A stretch of DNA of 64,000 nucleotides from CAZTZL01 sp964537715 (GCA_964537715.1 CAZIAH010000001.1:62001-126000), one strand, 5' to 3'; shown: positions 54,165-63,307, counted from the stretch's first letter. The notes: generated by a model from the sequence alone, not told the origin. Numbers and translations are program-made.

Positions 54165-54871
54165 GATTTGGTAATCCTTTTTCCCAACTCTTCACAGATG
54201 GCAGCGGGATCTCCCTTTTCCAGATTAAACCGGTCGGAATCGATTTCCCCATCCGCCTGGACATCCCAGAGCAGACAGGTTTGTGGGGAAATCATATTGC
54301 CAACGAGAAGCTGATCCTGATATCGGCCAAATTCCAGATAAAAATGGGCAAGCTTCAGATTCCTGCGTTCAAAATAGTCTTTCAATACGGCATTGATCTT
54401 TCTCGATATTTGATCGATCATCTGAAGTTCTTCAGGTTTCGCCAAGCCAAACGCACAGGCATGATCCGCATTGATCATGACCTCTTTCGACTTTGCATCA
54501 TTCAAATAAAACTCCAGAATCGGACAACGAAGCTCTTCTCCTTCCTTCAGTTTATACCGTTTGGCCAGACTGCCCGATGCACAATTCCAGAGAACCACTT
54601 TGACGGAAATCATTTCCAGATGCTTTACGAGCACTTCGTTCGGCTTGAGCACTTTCAGAAAATAAGTTTGAACATTGTAGCCTTCCAGGAACTTGAACAG
54701 TTTTTTGGTAGTCGCTGTTACGTACTGACCAAAATTTTTGACTGTCTTTGTTTTTTTTCCGTCAATAGCAATTTCGTTTTTGAGAAGAATGATATTGTGC
54801 TCCGGATCATTCGTCGAGTAAATTTTTTCCGATGCTCCCTCGTTTAATATTTTCCCCTTTCGATACTCCAA
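54161..54871 (-). CDS. purC: SAICAR synthetase
   Basis: A 236-residue phosphoribosylaminoimidazole-succinocarboxamide synthase: GKAKTVYST-type start (GKILNEGASEKIYSTND), RGSLAKRY-equivalent CASGSLAKRYKLKEG, EFYLNDAKSKEV and the closing ISPQTCLLWD. It joins CAIR and aspartate in purine synthesis. Start is TTG at 54871 with GGGAG upstream. It lies between purB and psd in a long operon. Confidence 0.95.
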   Translation of the reverse strand: MEYRKGKILNEGASEKIYSTNDPEHNIILLKNEIAIDGKKTKTVKNFGQYVTATTKKLFKFLEGYNVQTYFLKVLKPNEVLVKHLEMISVKVVLWNCASGSLAKRYKLKEGEELRCPILEFYLNDAKSKEVMINADHACAFGLAKPEELQMIDQISRKINAVLKDYFERRNLKLAHFYLEFGRYQDQLLVGNMISPQTCLLWDVQADGEIDSDRFNLEKGDPAAICEELGKRITKS

Positions 54872-54909
54872 ATCAATTCTCCCTTCTGAAAAACAATGAA
54901 CCGTTTTTT

Positions 54910-56202
54910 CTACAGGCCGACCCTCCTGAAAATTTTATCGACATTGCGTAAGTGATTTTTTAGATCAAAACAAGCTTCAATTTCATCTATTGACAGAATC
55001 TTCCCGATGGCCGAATCTGCGAGCACCGACTGTTTGAAATCCTTCCCCGACTCCCAACACTGCATGGCCTGATTCTGAACGAGCGCGTAGGCCTCTTCCC
55101 GCGTCATTCCTTTTTTGGATAGAGCGAGCAGAAGCGATTGGGAAAAAATAAGTCCGTGGGTCAATTCGACATGCTCCCACATTTTTTCAGGATAAACGAT
55201 CAGCTGATCGATGAGCCGGATGGTTTTCCGAAGCATGTAGTGAAGCAGGATCGTGCTGTCCGGAAGAATAATTCGCTCGACCGAGGAATGGGAAATATCC
55301 CGTTCGTGCCACAGAGCGACATTCTCAAGCGCGGCCATCGCATTGGACCGGACCAGTCTGGCCAGTCCGGTAATACGTTCGCAAGTGATGGGATTCCGTT
55401 TGTGCGGCATCGAGGAAGATCCCTTTTGCCCTTTGGAAAAATATTCTTCCGCTTCCAGAACTTCGGTTCTTTGAAGATGCCGGATTTCGATTGAAATTTT
55501 TTCGAGAGTCGCTGCAATCACGGCCAGCGTGGTCATGAAATGGGCGTGACGGTCACGCTGAATGACTTGCGTTGAAACCGGTGCCGGTTTGAGTCCTAAT
55601 TTTTTACAGACGGCTTCCTCGACATCCGGATCGAGATAGGAGAAGGTACCAACCGCTCCAGAGATTTTCCCTATGGCAATCTGTTCGACGGCACTCTCCA
55701 GCCGTTCTATATTGCGGCGCGTTTCATCGTACCACAGCGCCATTTTCAGACCGAATGTCGTGGGTTCGGCATGAATACCGTGGGATCTTCCCATGCAAAC
55801 CGTGTGCTTGTGTTCGACCGCTCTTTTTTTCAGAACCTTTCGAAGTTCTTTGAGATCATTTAGAATGATCGCACCGGATTCTTTGAGCTGAAGTGAGGTC
55901 GCTGTATCCAGCATATCCGAAGAGGTCATGCCCATGTGAATATAGCGGGAAGGCGTACCGACATGCTCGGCCACACTGGTCAAAAACGCGATGACATCAT
56001 GCTTAACCGTGGTCTCGATCTCGTCGATTCTTTGACTATCGAAATCCGCCTTTTCCCTGATTTCCTTCCAGACTTCCTTTGGGATTTCCCCTTTTCCCGC
56101 AAGTACCTCGCAAACGGCCAATTCCACTTCCAGCCACTTCCGATACTTGTTCTCCTGCGTCCAGATACTTCCGATCTCAGGAAGCGTGTAGCGTTCTATC
56201 AA
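54910..56202 (-). CDS. purB: Adenylosuccinate lyase
   Basis: A 430-residue fumarase-superfamily enzyme acting twice in purine synthesis (SAICAR to AICAR, and adenylosuccinate to AMP). The signature loop GSSSMPHKRNP, catalytic His in GRSHGIHAEPTTFG and MGMTSSDMLDTA are all present. Length matches the bacterial short form. The start is TTG at 56202 with GAGGTG about eight bases upstream. First purine gene of the operon, followed by purC. Confidence 0.96.
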   Translation of the reverse strand: MIERYTLPEIGSIWTQENKYRKWLEVELAVCEVLAGKGEIPKEVWKEIREKADFDSQRIDEIETTVKHDVIAFLTSVAEHVGTPSRYIHMGMTSSDMLDTATSLQLKESGAIILNDLKELRKVLKKRAVEHKHTVCMGRSHGIHAEPTTFGLKMALWYDETRRNIERLESAVEQIAIGKISGAVGTFSYLDPDVEEAVCKKLGLKPAPVSTQVIQRDRHAHFMTTLAVIAATLEKISIEIRHLQRTEVLEAEEYFSKGQKGSSSMPHKRNPITCERITGLARLVRSNAMAALENVALWHERDISHSSVERIILPDSTILLHYMLRKTIRLIDQLIVYPEKMWEHVELTHGLIFSQSLLLALSKKGMTREEAYALVQNQAMQCWESGKDFKQSVLADSAIGKILSIDEIEACFDLKNHLRNVDKIFRRVGL

Positions 56203-56226
56203 TTCTTTTCCACCTCAATTCAAATC

Positions 56227-57483
56227 CTATTCTTTCTTTTCGTCCTTGCCGAACCGGTAGGTCACGGAAACCTGGCTGAACAACCCATGTATATCGTAGT
56301 TATGTCCGCTCAAAATATAGGGACCGTAGTGAAGAAAATCCGCAGCGGCGTCGGTATCAATCAGCACATCGACGTCGAAATTTTTCAGGTGAAAAGCCAG
56401 ACCGAAATTGGCGGCATAGGAACTGCCTTTTTCCGTAAATTCATCCAACTGGGTTGCGGACACTGGATCTTTTTCCGTATCGGAATAAAGAAGTTCGTAA
56501 AAAGAAAACCGGGCATCCAGCCATTTTGCGATCCGCGATTCTAGGCCAATATTGATAAAAGGCAGCGTCCCATAGGATATTTCTCCCTGTACCGGAAGCG
56601 GACTGGGAGCCGTATAATAGGTCACTTCCGGCTTGCCCGACATGCCTTCGATACCGGCAGCCAGTGTGACGAGATTTTTCGCTTTGGGGATCAGATTGTA
56701 CGCCACTCCCACGACATACATAGAACCAGCTTCACGATACGATTTATAGGGATCTCCAATCGGATTGTTCGCTTCCGTAACCAGCCACTGATATCCCTCT
56801 CCGCCAGAGGCGTAACTGACAAACGGAACCAGCATTGATCGGGGTGATAATGCGTAAAACAATCTCGCACCCACACCAATGTAACTGTACTTGTACGGTT
56901 CCAGATATTGATCCGGGTCCAAACTTGTAATAACATTGGCAAATGAACTCGACTGATAAAAAATCGTCGCATCCAGTCGAGTTTGCGGATTCATTTTATG
57001 ACTGATCCCGCCTTCGAAACCCAGCCGTCCCAATTTTTCCTCCCAATTCAAATCGGAATTTGCAGCATTGGTGTAGGTTGCTTTTCTGCTAAAAGTCTGC
57101 AAATGCAATCCAAAATCCGTATTGGCACCATCCACACCCAAAAAGATATCGAATTGATGATCTGCCTGATCTCCCAGATAGTCGGTATCAGTATAACTAA
57201 TATCCGCCTTTTCATTACTCGTATACAAACCTACTACAATGGTTGGAGAAATGGGAATATGAACTCCGCCACTCCAGAGCTGATTATAGACAGAAGATTC
57301 CGCAAAAACCATGTTTTGGTAATTCACAACGGTCGAAGGAAACATCCAGATGTCGTAACTGTCGCCCACATAAAAAATCGTATTGTATCCCAGCGTCATA
57401 AGCCTTGTTTCACTCGCCATGAGAACTGTGGTACAAATCAGGAAAATAAGAATTCCAAGCATAATACATTTTCCAACTTTCAT
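56227..57483 (-). CDS. Outer-membrane beta-barrel protein
   Basis: A 418-residue exported protein with signal peptide (about 1-23; ends LMASETRL). It contains many short amphipathic strands, aromatic girdles and a C-terminal strand ending in SVTYRFGKDEKKE, typical of barrels. LGYNTIFYVGDSYDIWMFPSTV near the N terminus resembles a motif seen in barrel proteins of FCB bacteria. No specific function can be assigned. A GGAGG sits before ATG 57483. It lies between the DegQ-like protease and purB. Confidence 0.75.
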   Translation of the reverse strand: MKVGKCIMLGILIFLICTTVLMASETRLMTLGYNTIFYVGDSYDIWMFPSTVVNYQNMVFAESSVYNQLWSGGVHIPISPTIVVGLYTSNEKADISYTDTDYLGDQADHQFDIFLGVDGANTDFGLHLQTFSRKATYTNAANSDLNWEEKLGRLGFEGGISHKMNPQTRLDATIFYQSSSFANVITSLDPDQYLEPYKYSYIGVGARLFYALSPRSMLVPFVSYASGGEGYQWLVTEANNPIGDPYKSYREAGSMYVVGVAYNLIPKAKNLVTLAAGIEGMSGKPEVTYYTAPSPLPVQGEISYGTLPFINIGLESRIAKWLDARFSFYELLYSDTEKDPVSATQLDEFTEKGSSYAANFGLAFHLKNFDVDVLIDTDAAADFLHYGPYILSGHNYDIHGLFSQVSVTYRFGKDEKKE

Positions 57484-57564
57484 CTCTCCCCTCCTTTAAT
57501 TTTGGGTAATTGGTTAACTGTTAAAAGAATCAGCCGGCTCAACCGACTGGTATCTCATTGACAG

Positions 57565-58761
57565 TTAAGACCGTTCCAGTGTCAAATTTACCGTGTAGAG
57601 TTTGCCATTCCGAAAAATGCTCAGCTCCAGTTTCTGATTTTCGGTGACATCGATCCCGCGAATGATCTGCTGAACATCCGCCGTAGACCGTATTCGCTCC
57701 CCGTTCATGGTCACAATCACATCCCCCACTTTCAATCCGGCTTTTTCAGCAGGACTGTTTTTGATGATTCTCGAAATAATGACCCCATCGTTCGGTGATA
57801 TTCCCAACATGGATGCAACCAGCCATGTTAGGTTCTCGACTTCCAGCCCGGTCTGAAATGATCGATCCACACGACCGATGGTTTTCAATTCGGGAAGAAT
57901 TTTCTTCACCCGATTGACCGGTATCGCAAATCCGATTCCGATGGAAGTTCCCTTGTACTCACTGCCCGAAATGATGAAGGTGTTGATCCCGATACATTCG
58001 CCGAGACTGTTCACCAGCGGTCCACCGCTGTTTCCGCCGTTGATGGCCGCATCGGTCTGGATCATCTCCTTGTAACTGCGTCCCTCGATATCCCCCTGAA
58101 AACTCATCCCCGTGGCACTGACCACGCCCACAGTCACGGTCGGTTTGGAATTCACATCGAACAATCCGAAAGGATTTCCGAAAGCAATAACCCACTCGCC
58201 GATAATAATATCATCCGAACTCCCAAGAACAATATAGGGCAGATCTTTTCCATCGATCTTCAACAACGCAACATCATAGGTATAATCCTCACCCACTTTT
58301 TTCGCGTTGTACTGTTTCCCGTCGGTTGTGGTGACCACAATCTCGGAAGCCTGATGGATTACATGTTCGTTCGTCAAAATGTATCCGTCGGGTGAAATAA
58401 TAAACCCCGATCCCAATCCCTGAACTTTCTGTAAATATTCGCGCGGTTGAAAATACCATCCCCAGAAAGGATCGTCCTCGAACAGAGAATGTGAACGGTA
58501 CCGCTGAATCCTGACCACATTGATGCCCACCACGGCCGGACTGACCGCAGAAACGGCCTGGGTAATGGCGTTCTGCCGCGATATGGTGATGTGATCCGAA
58601 ACGGCAGAACGATCCAAAGACGATTCGGTGGTTTCTTCCGGAATGGCTGCGGCATTGGCCAGGGATTCGTTTTGGGAAGCATTTTTACAGAATATCAATC
58701 CTCCCACGAGGAAGAGATATGCGAACAAAATAAAATACTTGAAACCAGTTCTAATTTTCAT
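57565..58761 (-). CDS. HtrA/DegQ-type periplasmic serine protease
   Basis: A 398-residue trypsin-fold protease with an N-terminal hydrophobic signal or anchor (LFLVGGLIFC, a possible lipobox Cys near residue 26). Catalytic His is in LTNEHVIH, Asp in YTYDVALLKI and Ser in NGGNSGGPL. One PDZ domain (about 305-395; SPAEKAGLKVGDVIVTMNG) follows, so it is closer to DegS/single-PDZ forms than to DegP. It should clear or sense misfolded envelope proteins, fitting the barrel gene downstream. Confidence 0.93.
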   Translation of the reverse strand: MKIRTGFKYFILFAYLFLVGGLIFCKNASQNESLANAAAIPEETTESSLDRSAVSDHITISRQNAITQAVSAVSPAVVGINVVRIQRYRSHSLFEDDPFWGWYFQPREYLQKVQGLGSGFIISPDGYILTNEHVIHQASEIVVTTTDGKQYNAKKVGEDYTYDVALLKIDGKDLPYIVLGSSDDIIIGEWVIAFGNPFGLFDVNSKPTVTVGVVSATGMSFQGDIEGRSYKEMIQTDAAINGGNSGGPLVNSLGECIGINTFIISGSEYKGTSIGIGFAIPVNRVKKILPELKTIGRVDRSFQTGLEVENLTWLVASMLGISPNDGVIISRIIKNSPAEKAGLKVGDVIVTMNGERIRSTADVQQIIRGIDVTENQKLELSIFRNGKLYTVNLTLERS

Positions 58762-58800
58762 GGCACTTGCTTTCGGAATTATATCTGTGGATTGAAATTA

Positions 58801-59460
58801 TTATTTCCCTTTCACTTTTTCCCAGTCCGCCAAAAATCGCTTTATGCCGATATCGGTGAGCGGGTGTTTCAATAATTTTTCGATCACTGCAAATGGGATG
58901 GTGGCAATATCGGCGCCCATCTGCGCGGCTTCGACCACGTGCAGAGGGTGGCGGATGCTCGCAACGATGATTTCCGTTTCGATATCGTAATTCCGATAGA
59001 TCGTCACGATGTCGGCAACCAAATCCATCCCGACATGGCTGATATCGTCCAACCGCCCGACAAACGGACTGACAAATGAGGCACCCGCCCTGGCCGCAAG
59101 CAGCGCCTGCATCGAGGAAAAAATCAATGTGGTATTGGTTCGTATTCCTTCTTTATGCAATATCTTGATCGCTTTCAATCCCTCTTTCGTGATGGGAATC
59201 TTGATCACGATATGCGGATCGAGTTTCGCAAGCAGCCTTCCTTCCTTGACCATCCCGTCGGAATCGAGGGACACCACTTCGGCACTGACCGGTCCCTGGA
59301 CGATTTTGCAGATTTCCTTCAAAATCTCATTTGCATTTCCGCCGGTACGCTGAATTTCTTTTGATAAAAGTGAGGGATTCGTGGTCACCCCGTCAAGCAC
59401 ACCTATACTCGCGGCCTCCTTGATTTCCTCGACATTTGCCGTATCGATAAAAAACTTCAT
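58801..59460 (-). CDS. Transaldolase / fructose-6-phosphate aldolase type (TalC/MipB)
   Basis: A 219-residue small class I aldolase. FIDTANVEEIKEA and GVTTNPSLLSKE open the barrel, the Schiff-base lysine is in VIKIPITKEGLKA, and ASIRHPLHVVEAAQMG near the end is the family signature. Its length suits transaldolase type 3B or fructose-6-P aldolase; the two cannot be told apart by eye. GGAGG lies four bases before ATG. Together with rpiB it supports a non-oxidative pentose phosphate pathway. Confidence 0.92.
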   Translation of the reverse strand: MKFFIDTANVEEIKEAASIGVLDGVTTNPSLLSKEIQRTGGNANEILKEICKIVQGPVSAEVVSLDSDGMVKEGRLLAKLDPHIVIKIPITKEGLKAIKILHKEGIRTNTTLIFSSMQALLAARAGASFVSPFVGRLDDISHVGMDLVADIVTIYRNYDIETEIIVASIRHPLHVVEAAQMGADIATIPFAVIEKLLKHPLTDIGIKRFLADWEKVKGK

Positions 59461-59694
59461 GTAGCCTCCCGAAAGTAAGAATGATCCATCACAATGAATT
59501 CATAATTATCTAGCGATAAAAACTGATCAATGAACATTTTAAATATGAAACATCAAAAATCAAATATTAAAATGATATACTCAAATCTCATCTTGTGGAC
59601 ACAAAAACATTCTTTTCATTTTTGAATTCTCATTTTATATTTTGATTTTTACTTTTTGAATTGAATGGATTTGAAAAATTATATTATACCCGGT
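59461..59694. other. AT-rich intergenic gap upstream of transaldolase
   Basis: 234 bases of low complexity with repeated words such as CAAAAATCAAATATTAAAA and TTTTGATTTTTACTTTTTGAA, reminiscent of the AT-rich stretch at 8281-8330. No hairpin, promoter or gene stands out clearly. Confidence 0.5.
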
Positions 59695-60423
59695 TTAATA
59701 CATCACACTAACGAGAAACAATCCATGGGGCGGCGCAGTCGGCCCGGCCAAGGTACGGTCTCCACTTTCTAGAATATCTCGAAATTGACGCAGATGCATT
59801 TTCCCGCGCCCCACTTCCATCAGTGTTCCGACAATAATACGGATCATGTTATGGAAAAAGCGTATCGCCGAAATTTCAAACCGGATTTCCGTGTCTGTTT
59901 CTTCCCAACGAACATGAAATATTTTGGAAATACAATCCTTGTCTTCACCATCCCCTTTGCAAAAAGAACGAAATGAATGCTCGCCTTTCAGATATTTCGA
60001 TGCCCGTTTCATGGGCCGCAAATCAAACTCAAAATTCGGGAACCAGGCATATTGATATCCAACAGCCCGTTCGGTTTTCGAAATCACATAACGGTACGTT
60101 CGGCTGACCGCATCCCTTCGAGCATCGAAACCGGGATACGCTTCCTCTGCACGAAGGATACGAATCTCCCTGGGCAAACAGGTATTGATCCCCTTTTCAT
60201 AGGCCGACAAAGGCAAATCCTTACTAATTTTGAAACTGACTACCTGCCCTAGCGCATGTACACCGGCATCGGTCCTTCCCGCACCGGTGATTCGTATGTT
60301 TTCTTTCGTGATTTCCTTCAGCGCTTTTTCCACTTCCTCCTGAATCGTTCTTTGTCCCGGTTGAACCTGCCATCCAGCAAACGGGGTGCCGTCGTATTCG
60401 AGAACCAGTTTGATTGTTTTCAG
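59695..60423 (-). CDS. truA: tRNA pseudouridine synthase A with non-standard start
   Basis: A 242-residue TruA if started at CTG 60423. It modifies uridines 38-40 of tRNA anticodon stems; catalytic Asp is in GAGRTDAGVHALGQV. The N-terminal family strand IKLVLEYDGTPFAGWQ is present in frame, but between the preceding TAA (60439-60441) and GTG 60333 no ATG, GTG or TTG exists. CTG 60423 has AAGG seven bases before it, just after an A8 run. A one-base deletion in that run would instead open a TTG start. GTG 60333 would lose 30 conserved residues. Confidence 0.85.
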   Translation of the reverse strand: MKTIKLVLEYDGTPFAGWQVQPGQRTIQEEVEKALKEITKENIRITGAGRTDAGVHALGQVVSFKISKDLPLSAYEKGINTCLPREIRILRAEEAYPGFDARRDAVSRTYRYVISKTERAVGYQYAWFPNFEFDLRPMKRASKYLKGEHSFRSFCKGDGEDKDCISKIFHVRWEETDTEIRFEISAIRFFHNMIRIIVGTLMEVGRGKMHLRQFRDILESGDRTLAGPTAPPHGLFLVSVMY

Positions 60424-60509
60424 TGTCTTGCCTTTTTTTTATCAATTTGTCAATGAGCGAATATTAAATCTTTTTTCTTGATAAATCATGGACATTTGTT
60501 TTGTTTCAA

Positions 60510-61310
60510 CTATCGAAACAGAAAAACAGGAACGCCAATCAAAATCATGCAAAAGAATGCAACAAGATCGTTTCGCTGAAACCGCAAAATATAGTAACTG
60601 GTTCTCCCTTCGCTGCCCCGGTAACATCTGGATTCCATGGCAAACGCCAGATCGTTGGCGCGCCGGAATGTGGAAACAAAGAGAGGGATGATCAACGAAG
60701 AAATATTCTTTATTTTTCGCATAAAATTCCCCTCAAATCGAGCACCTCTCGAAATCTGGGCGTTTTTGATTCGATCCGCCTCATCTATGAATATCGGAAT
60801 AAAGCGAAGCGCAATGGAGATCATCATTCCGATTTCGTGAGCCGGCACACCCAACTTTCTGAACGGCTTCAGAAAACAGGTGAATGCGTCTGTAAGCGAC
60901 ATCGGAGAGGTGGTCAATGTCAGCAGATTGGCCAGAACAATTAGGACACAGATCCGAAAGGTATAAAAAAAGCCTCTCGTCATGCCTTCATAGGTAAACA
61001 CCGCCCCGAGATAGGGAATGCGAAACAATATTCTGCCGCTCGTCAGAAATCCGTGCAATAAAAACGTGAGAATGAACAGAACAAGAAAAGCCCTGAGATT
61101 TCCAAAAGCATTGCTGATCGAAATTTGGGACACGCGATACAGGACGATGACCGCAATAAAGAACCAGAAGAGAACCTCGATCCGGCTGGTGAACAATAAT
61201 AGAACCATGAAAAAGAGGCTCGATAGAATTTTTAAACGCGGATCGAGCCCATGGATAACAGATTCTCTATGTGCAAATTGCCCGAAAGTAATGTCTTTGA
61301 TTGTAATCAA
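60510..61310 (-). CDS. ecfT: Energy-coupling factor transporter membrane subunit (EcfT)
   Basis: A 266-residue membrane protein with five or six helices and the two coupling motifs near the C terminus, AQISRGARFEG and AMESRCYRG (Ala-Arg-Gly type; the second has Ser-Arg-Cys instead of Ala-Arg-Gly). EcfT links the ATPases EcfA to a vitamin-binding S component. No ecfA or S component lies in the window. Its pairing with truA is common. A sigma-70 promoter and palindrome lie upstream. Confidence 0.88.
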   Translation of the reverse strand: MITIKDITFGQFAHRESVIHGLDPRLKILSSLFFMVLLLFTSRIEVLFWFFIAVIVLYRVSQISISNAFGNLRAFLVLFILTFLLHGFLTSGRILFRIPYLGAVFTYEGMTRGFFYTFRICVLIVLANLLTLTTSPMSLTDAFTCFLKPFRKLGVPAHEIGMMISIALRFIPIFIDEADRIKNAQISRGARFEGNFMRKIKNISSLIIPLFVSTFRRANDLAFAMESRCYRGSEGRTSYYILRFQRNDLVAFFCMILIGVPVFLFR

Positions 61311-61362
61311 ATCTCAATTGCGATTGATTTTAATAAAATCGAATTTATTTCAAAATAATCAG

Positions 61363-61412
61363 TTGTAACCGGTTCCAAATATTAAATATACACTATTTTG
61401 AGAAAAAGTCAA
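61363..61412 (-). promoter_or_regulatory. Promoter and palindromic operator of ecfT-truA
   Basis: On the minus strand TTGACT (61407-61412), a 16-base spacer and TATATT (61385-61390). About seven bases downstream lies a near-perfect 16-base palindrome TTGTAACCGGTTCCAA (61363-61378), placed where a repressor would block transcription start. No regulator gene is adjacent. Confidence 0.6.
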
Positions 61413-61425
61413 ATAGTAAGTCCAT

Positions 61426-61908
61426 TTAAAATTCCGTTTTCACTTTCTGGATCACGGAGTAAAACCGTTTGATCCATTTGAGCCGCATGCTATCTTCTGC
61501 TAAGGAAGGACTTTCCAAGGCCATCCATTTTTTCGTCTGATCTCTAAGATCATCTGCCCAGTCTTTTGCCTGTGTTTTGGCTTTTGCAGACAATTCGGTA
61601 TCTTCTTCATTTTGATACCTTTCGACCTCGACCAAGCGGGTCAACAAAACCGTATAAATTTCCAGGGAATGAAAGGTATTCCAAAAGAAACCATCACTGG
61701 GCAGCGGCATATGAACCAACAGGATCTTCTTTGCCGAATCGAAATCATCCAGAGCAGCGGCATAGTTGTGGGCCAGCCAGTTTCTAGCGGCATCGTTCAT
61801 GGCAGCTTCATAAAGCACGATAACCTGATAATTATCCTGCTGGGATTGCACCCATCCGGCAAATAACAAAATCAGTACAGTGACCAAACGGATTTGGCAT
61901 CTTGACAT
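61426..61908 (-). CDS. Exported helical protein sharing a domain with its neighbour
   Basis: A 160-residue protein with a signal peptide (LVTVLILLFAGWVQSQ) and a helical domain. Its MPLPSDGFFWNTFHSLEIYTV.. segment aligns with QPLQDGFWAAVYRCETMRMN.. in the C-terminal half of the gene upstream, followed by similar basic helices, so the two share a domain. No known function recognised. ATG 61908 gives a clean signal peptide but has no strong ribosome site; a GTG at 61980 would overlap the neighbouring gene by 38 bases. Confidence 0.6.
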   Translation of the reverse strand: MSRCQIRLVTVLILLFAGWVQSQQDNYQVIVLYEAAMNDAARNWLAHNYAAALDDFDSAKKILLVHMPLPSDGFFWNTFHSLEIYTVLLTRLVEVERYQNEEDTELSAKAKTQAKDWADDLRDQTKKWMALESPSLAEDSMRLKWIKRFYSVIQKVKTEF

Positions 61909-61942
61909 ACGTTTATTTGTCTGACTTATTGTATCGTTTATA

Positions 61943-62809
61943 CTACCGTCTCCTAATTCCCGTACTTGTACTTTTGACACGATCCATGATCCGGTTGCAT
62001 CGGGTAATTGTTGCGTTGCGTACGGATTTCTGCTTTTCGGTTAATTGTGAAACTGATTTTAATTTATTCACACCGATTTTCAATGCAATGGCCTTCTTGC
62101 GTGCCTCTGCCATGTTCTTTTTCGCGAGATTCTTTCTGCCCTGTTTCTCAAAATGATCCGCATGCAACAAATCGAGGATGATGTTCATTCGCATGGTTTC
62201 ACATCGATATACTGCGGCCCAGAATCCATCTTGAAGAGGTTGATGGGCTTCGAGATAGCTTTGCGCCTTCTGCACAGAGGCCGCGATCTGTTCCCGATTG
62301 CTACTCTCCCAAGCGCTATCCACAGATTCCAGTTGATTCTGGTAACGGATCAATGCCTCTGCAAAAGGATAATTCTCCGACGTCATTTGCACATCTTGCG
62401 TCACCGACACAGTATCGGATGTTTCATTTTGGGATTTATCTCGATTGGCAAGTTCTTGTACAAGACGTTCCACCTCATCCGGCATCACCGTGGCTTCCAC
62501 CACCATGGTAATGGTACGTCCCTCTTCCTTCTGTTCCACAATATTCAAATCTTTCAAATATCCCGCAGCAATGGATTGAATGATATCTTCTTTGGTCTGA
62601 AAATTTTCCACACCGGTTGAAGACTGGATAAAAACGTAGTAGGATTCGATGGCATCCCGGACAGCCAAATCTTTGCAGGTTTGCCTGGCTTCGACAAGAC
62701 TCTCTTTATCTCCATATGTGTAGGTATACGATCCTTGAATTTTGTCCTGTGCAAAAATAAAAGAAATCCAAATTAGCAATAAAACAATCGCACTTTTAAG
62801 ATTTTTCAT
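61943..62809 (-). CDS. Exported protein with FlgT/LPP20-like N-terminal domain
   Basis: A 288-residue protein with a signal peptide (about 1-20). Residues 25-120 (SLVEARQTCKDLAVRDAIESYYVFIQ.., GYLKDLNIVEQKEEG, VVEATVMPDEVERL) resemble FlgT_N/LPP20-type envelope domains. The C-terminal half is helical and basic and shares a domain with the next gene. GGAGGG lies about five bases before ATG 62809. No flagellar genes are seen, so an envelope role outside flagella is likely. It overlaps the upstream gene by 14 bases. Confidence 0.65.
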   Translation of the reverse strand: MKNLKSAIVLLLIWISFIFAQDKIQGSYTYTYGDKESLVEARQTCKDLAVRDAIESYYVFIQSSTGVENFQTKEDIIQSIAAGYLKDLNIVEQKEEGRTITMVVEATVMPDEVERLVQELANRDKSQNETSDTVSVTQDVQMTSENYPFAEALIRYQNQLESVDSAWESSNREQIAASVQKAQSYLEAHQPLQDGFWAAVYRCETMRMNIILDLLHADHFEKQGRKNLAKKNMAEARKKAIALKIGVNKLKSVSQLTEKQKSVRNATITRCNRIMDRVKSTSTGIRRR

Positions 62810-63287
62810 TCTTCCCTCCTGTAGATTGATCTGGTTGAACATCCAAAATGCGGACAATTTCTTCAGGTTCGATTCGAAAGAGACTCCCCTTGCCTCCGAA
62901 AAAACCGTGTGTTCGAATCATATGCACGCTCAATTGAGAAAAGCGTATCGATTGATCCAACCTCTTATTGACTATATTGACAACGAGTTTATGATGCAAT
63001 CCCCTTTCCCCAAAAGGGCACGGCAGCATTCCCCTTCCCCATTGTACCTGTATGAGATACGCCTCCGACTGAACAGGAGATTCGAGTCCTTCCTTTCCTA
63101 TTTCGATCATAGCTTGCATGCGATCTGCGATTTGATCGATATCTATTCCCAATCGAGCAAGCGTCATTTCATCGGCTCGAATGATGTCGTGTATGTGTCG
63201 CTCATCTGTGCCCAGAAACCCATCCTTTGTAATGTGACCGGATTCAAAATTGATCCGTTTTGTTTTTTCTTGGAAAGTCTGTTTCAT
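62796..63287 (-). CDS. Conserved unknown protein next to NqrF-like reductase
   Basis: A 163-residue soluble protein without signal or membrane segment. It has well-formed blocks suggesting a conserved family: HIHDIIRADEMTLARLGI, IADRMQAMIEIGKEGL, GRGMLPCPFGERGLHHK and HMIRTHGFFGGKGSLFRIEP. No catalytic motif is recognised and no function is assigned. It follows the NqrF-like gene by 20 bases and is probably co-transcribed, so a link to redox metabolism or cofactor chemistry is possible. Confidence 0.6.
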   Translation of the reverse strand: MKQTFQEKTKRINFESGHITKDGFLGTDERHIHDIIRADEMTLARLGIDIDQIADRMQAMIEIGKEGLESPVQSEAYLIQVQWGRGMLPCPFGERGLHHKLVVNIVNKRLDQSIRFSQLSVHMIRTHGFFGGKGSLFRIEPEEIVRILDVQPDQSTGGKNEKS

Positions 63288-63307
63288 TGCCTCAATCCAT
63301 CTTTCAA

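Noticed and set aside
57514..57568. Long inverted repeat TTAACTGT/ACAGTTAA around a small GC hairpin between the DegQ-like gene and the barrel gene
   Set aside because: The inner stem has a mismatch, no T-run follows and the outer arms overlap a stop codon; evidence too weak for a terminator.
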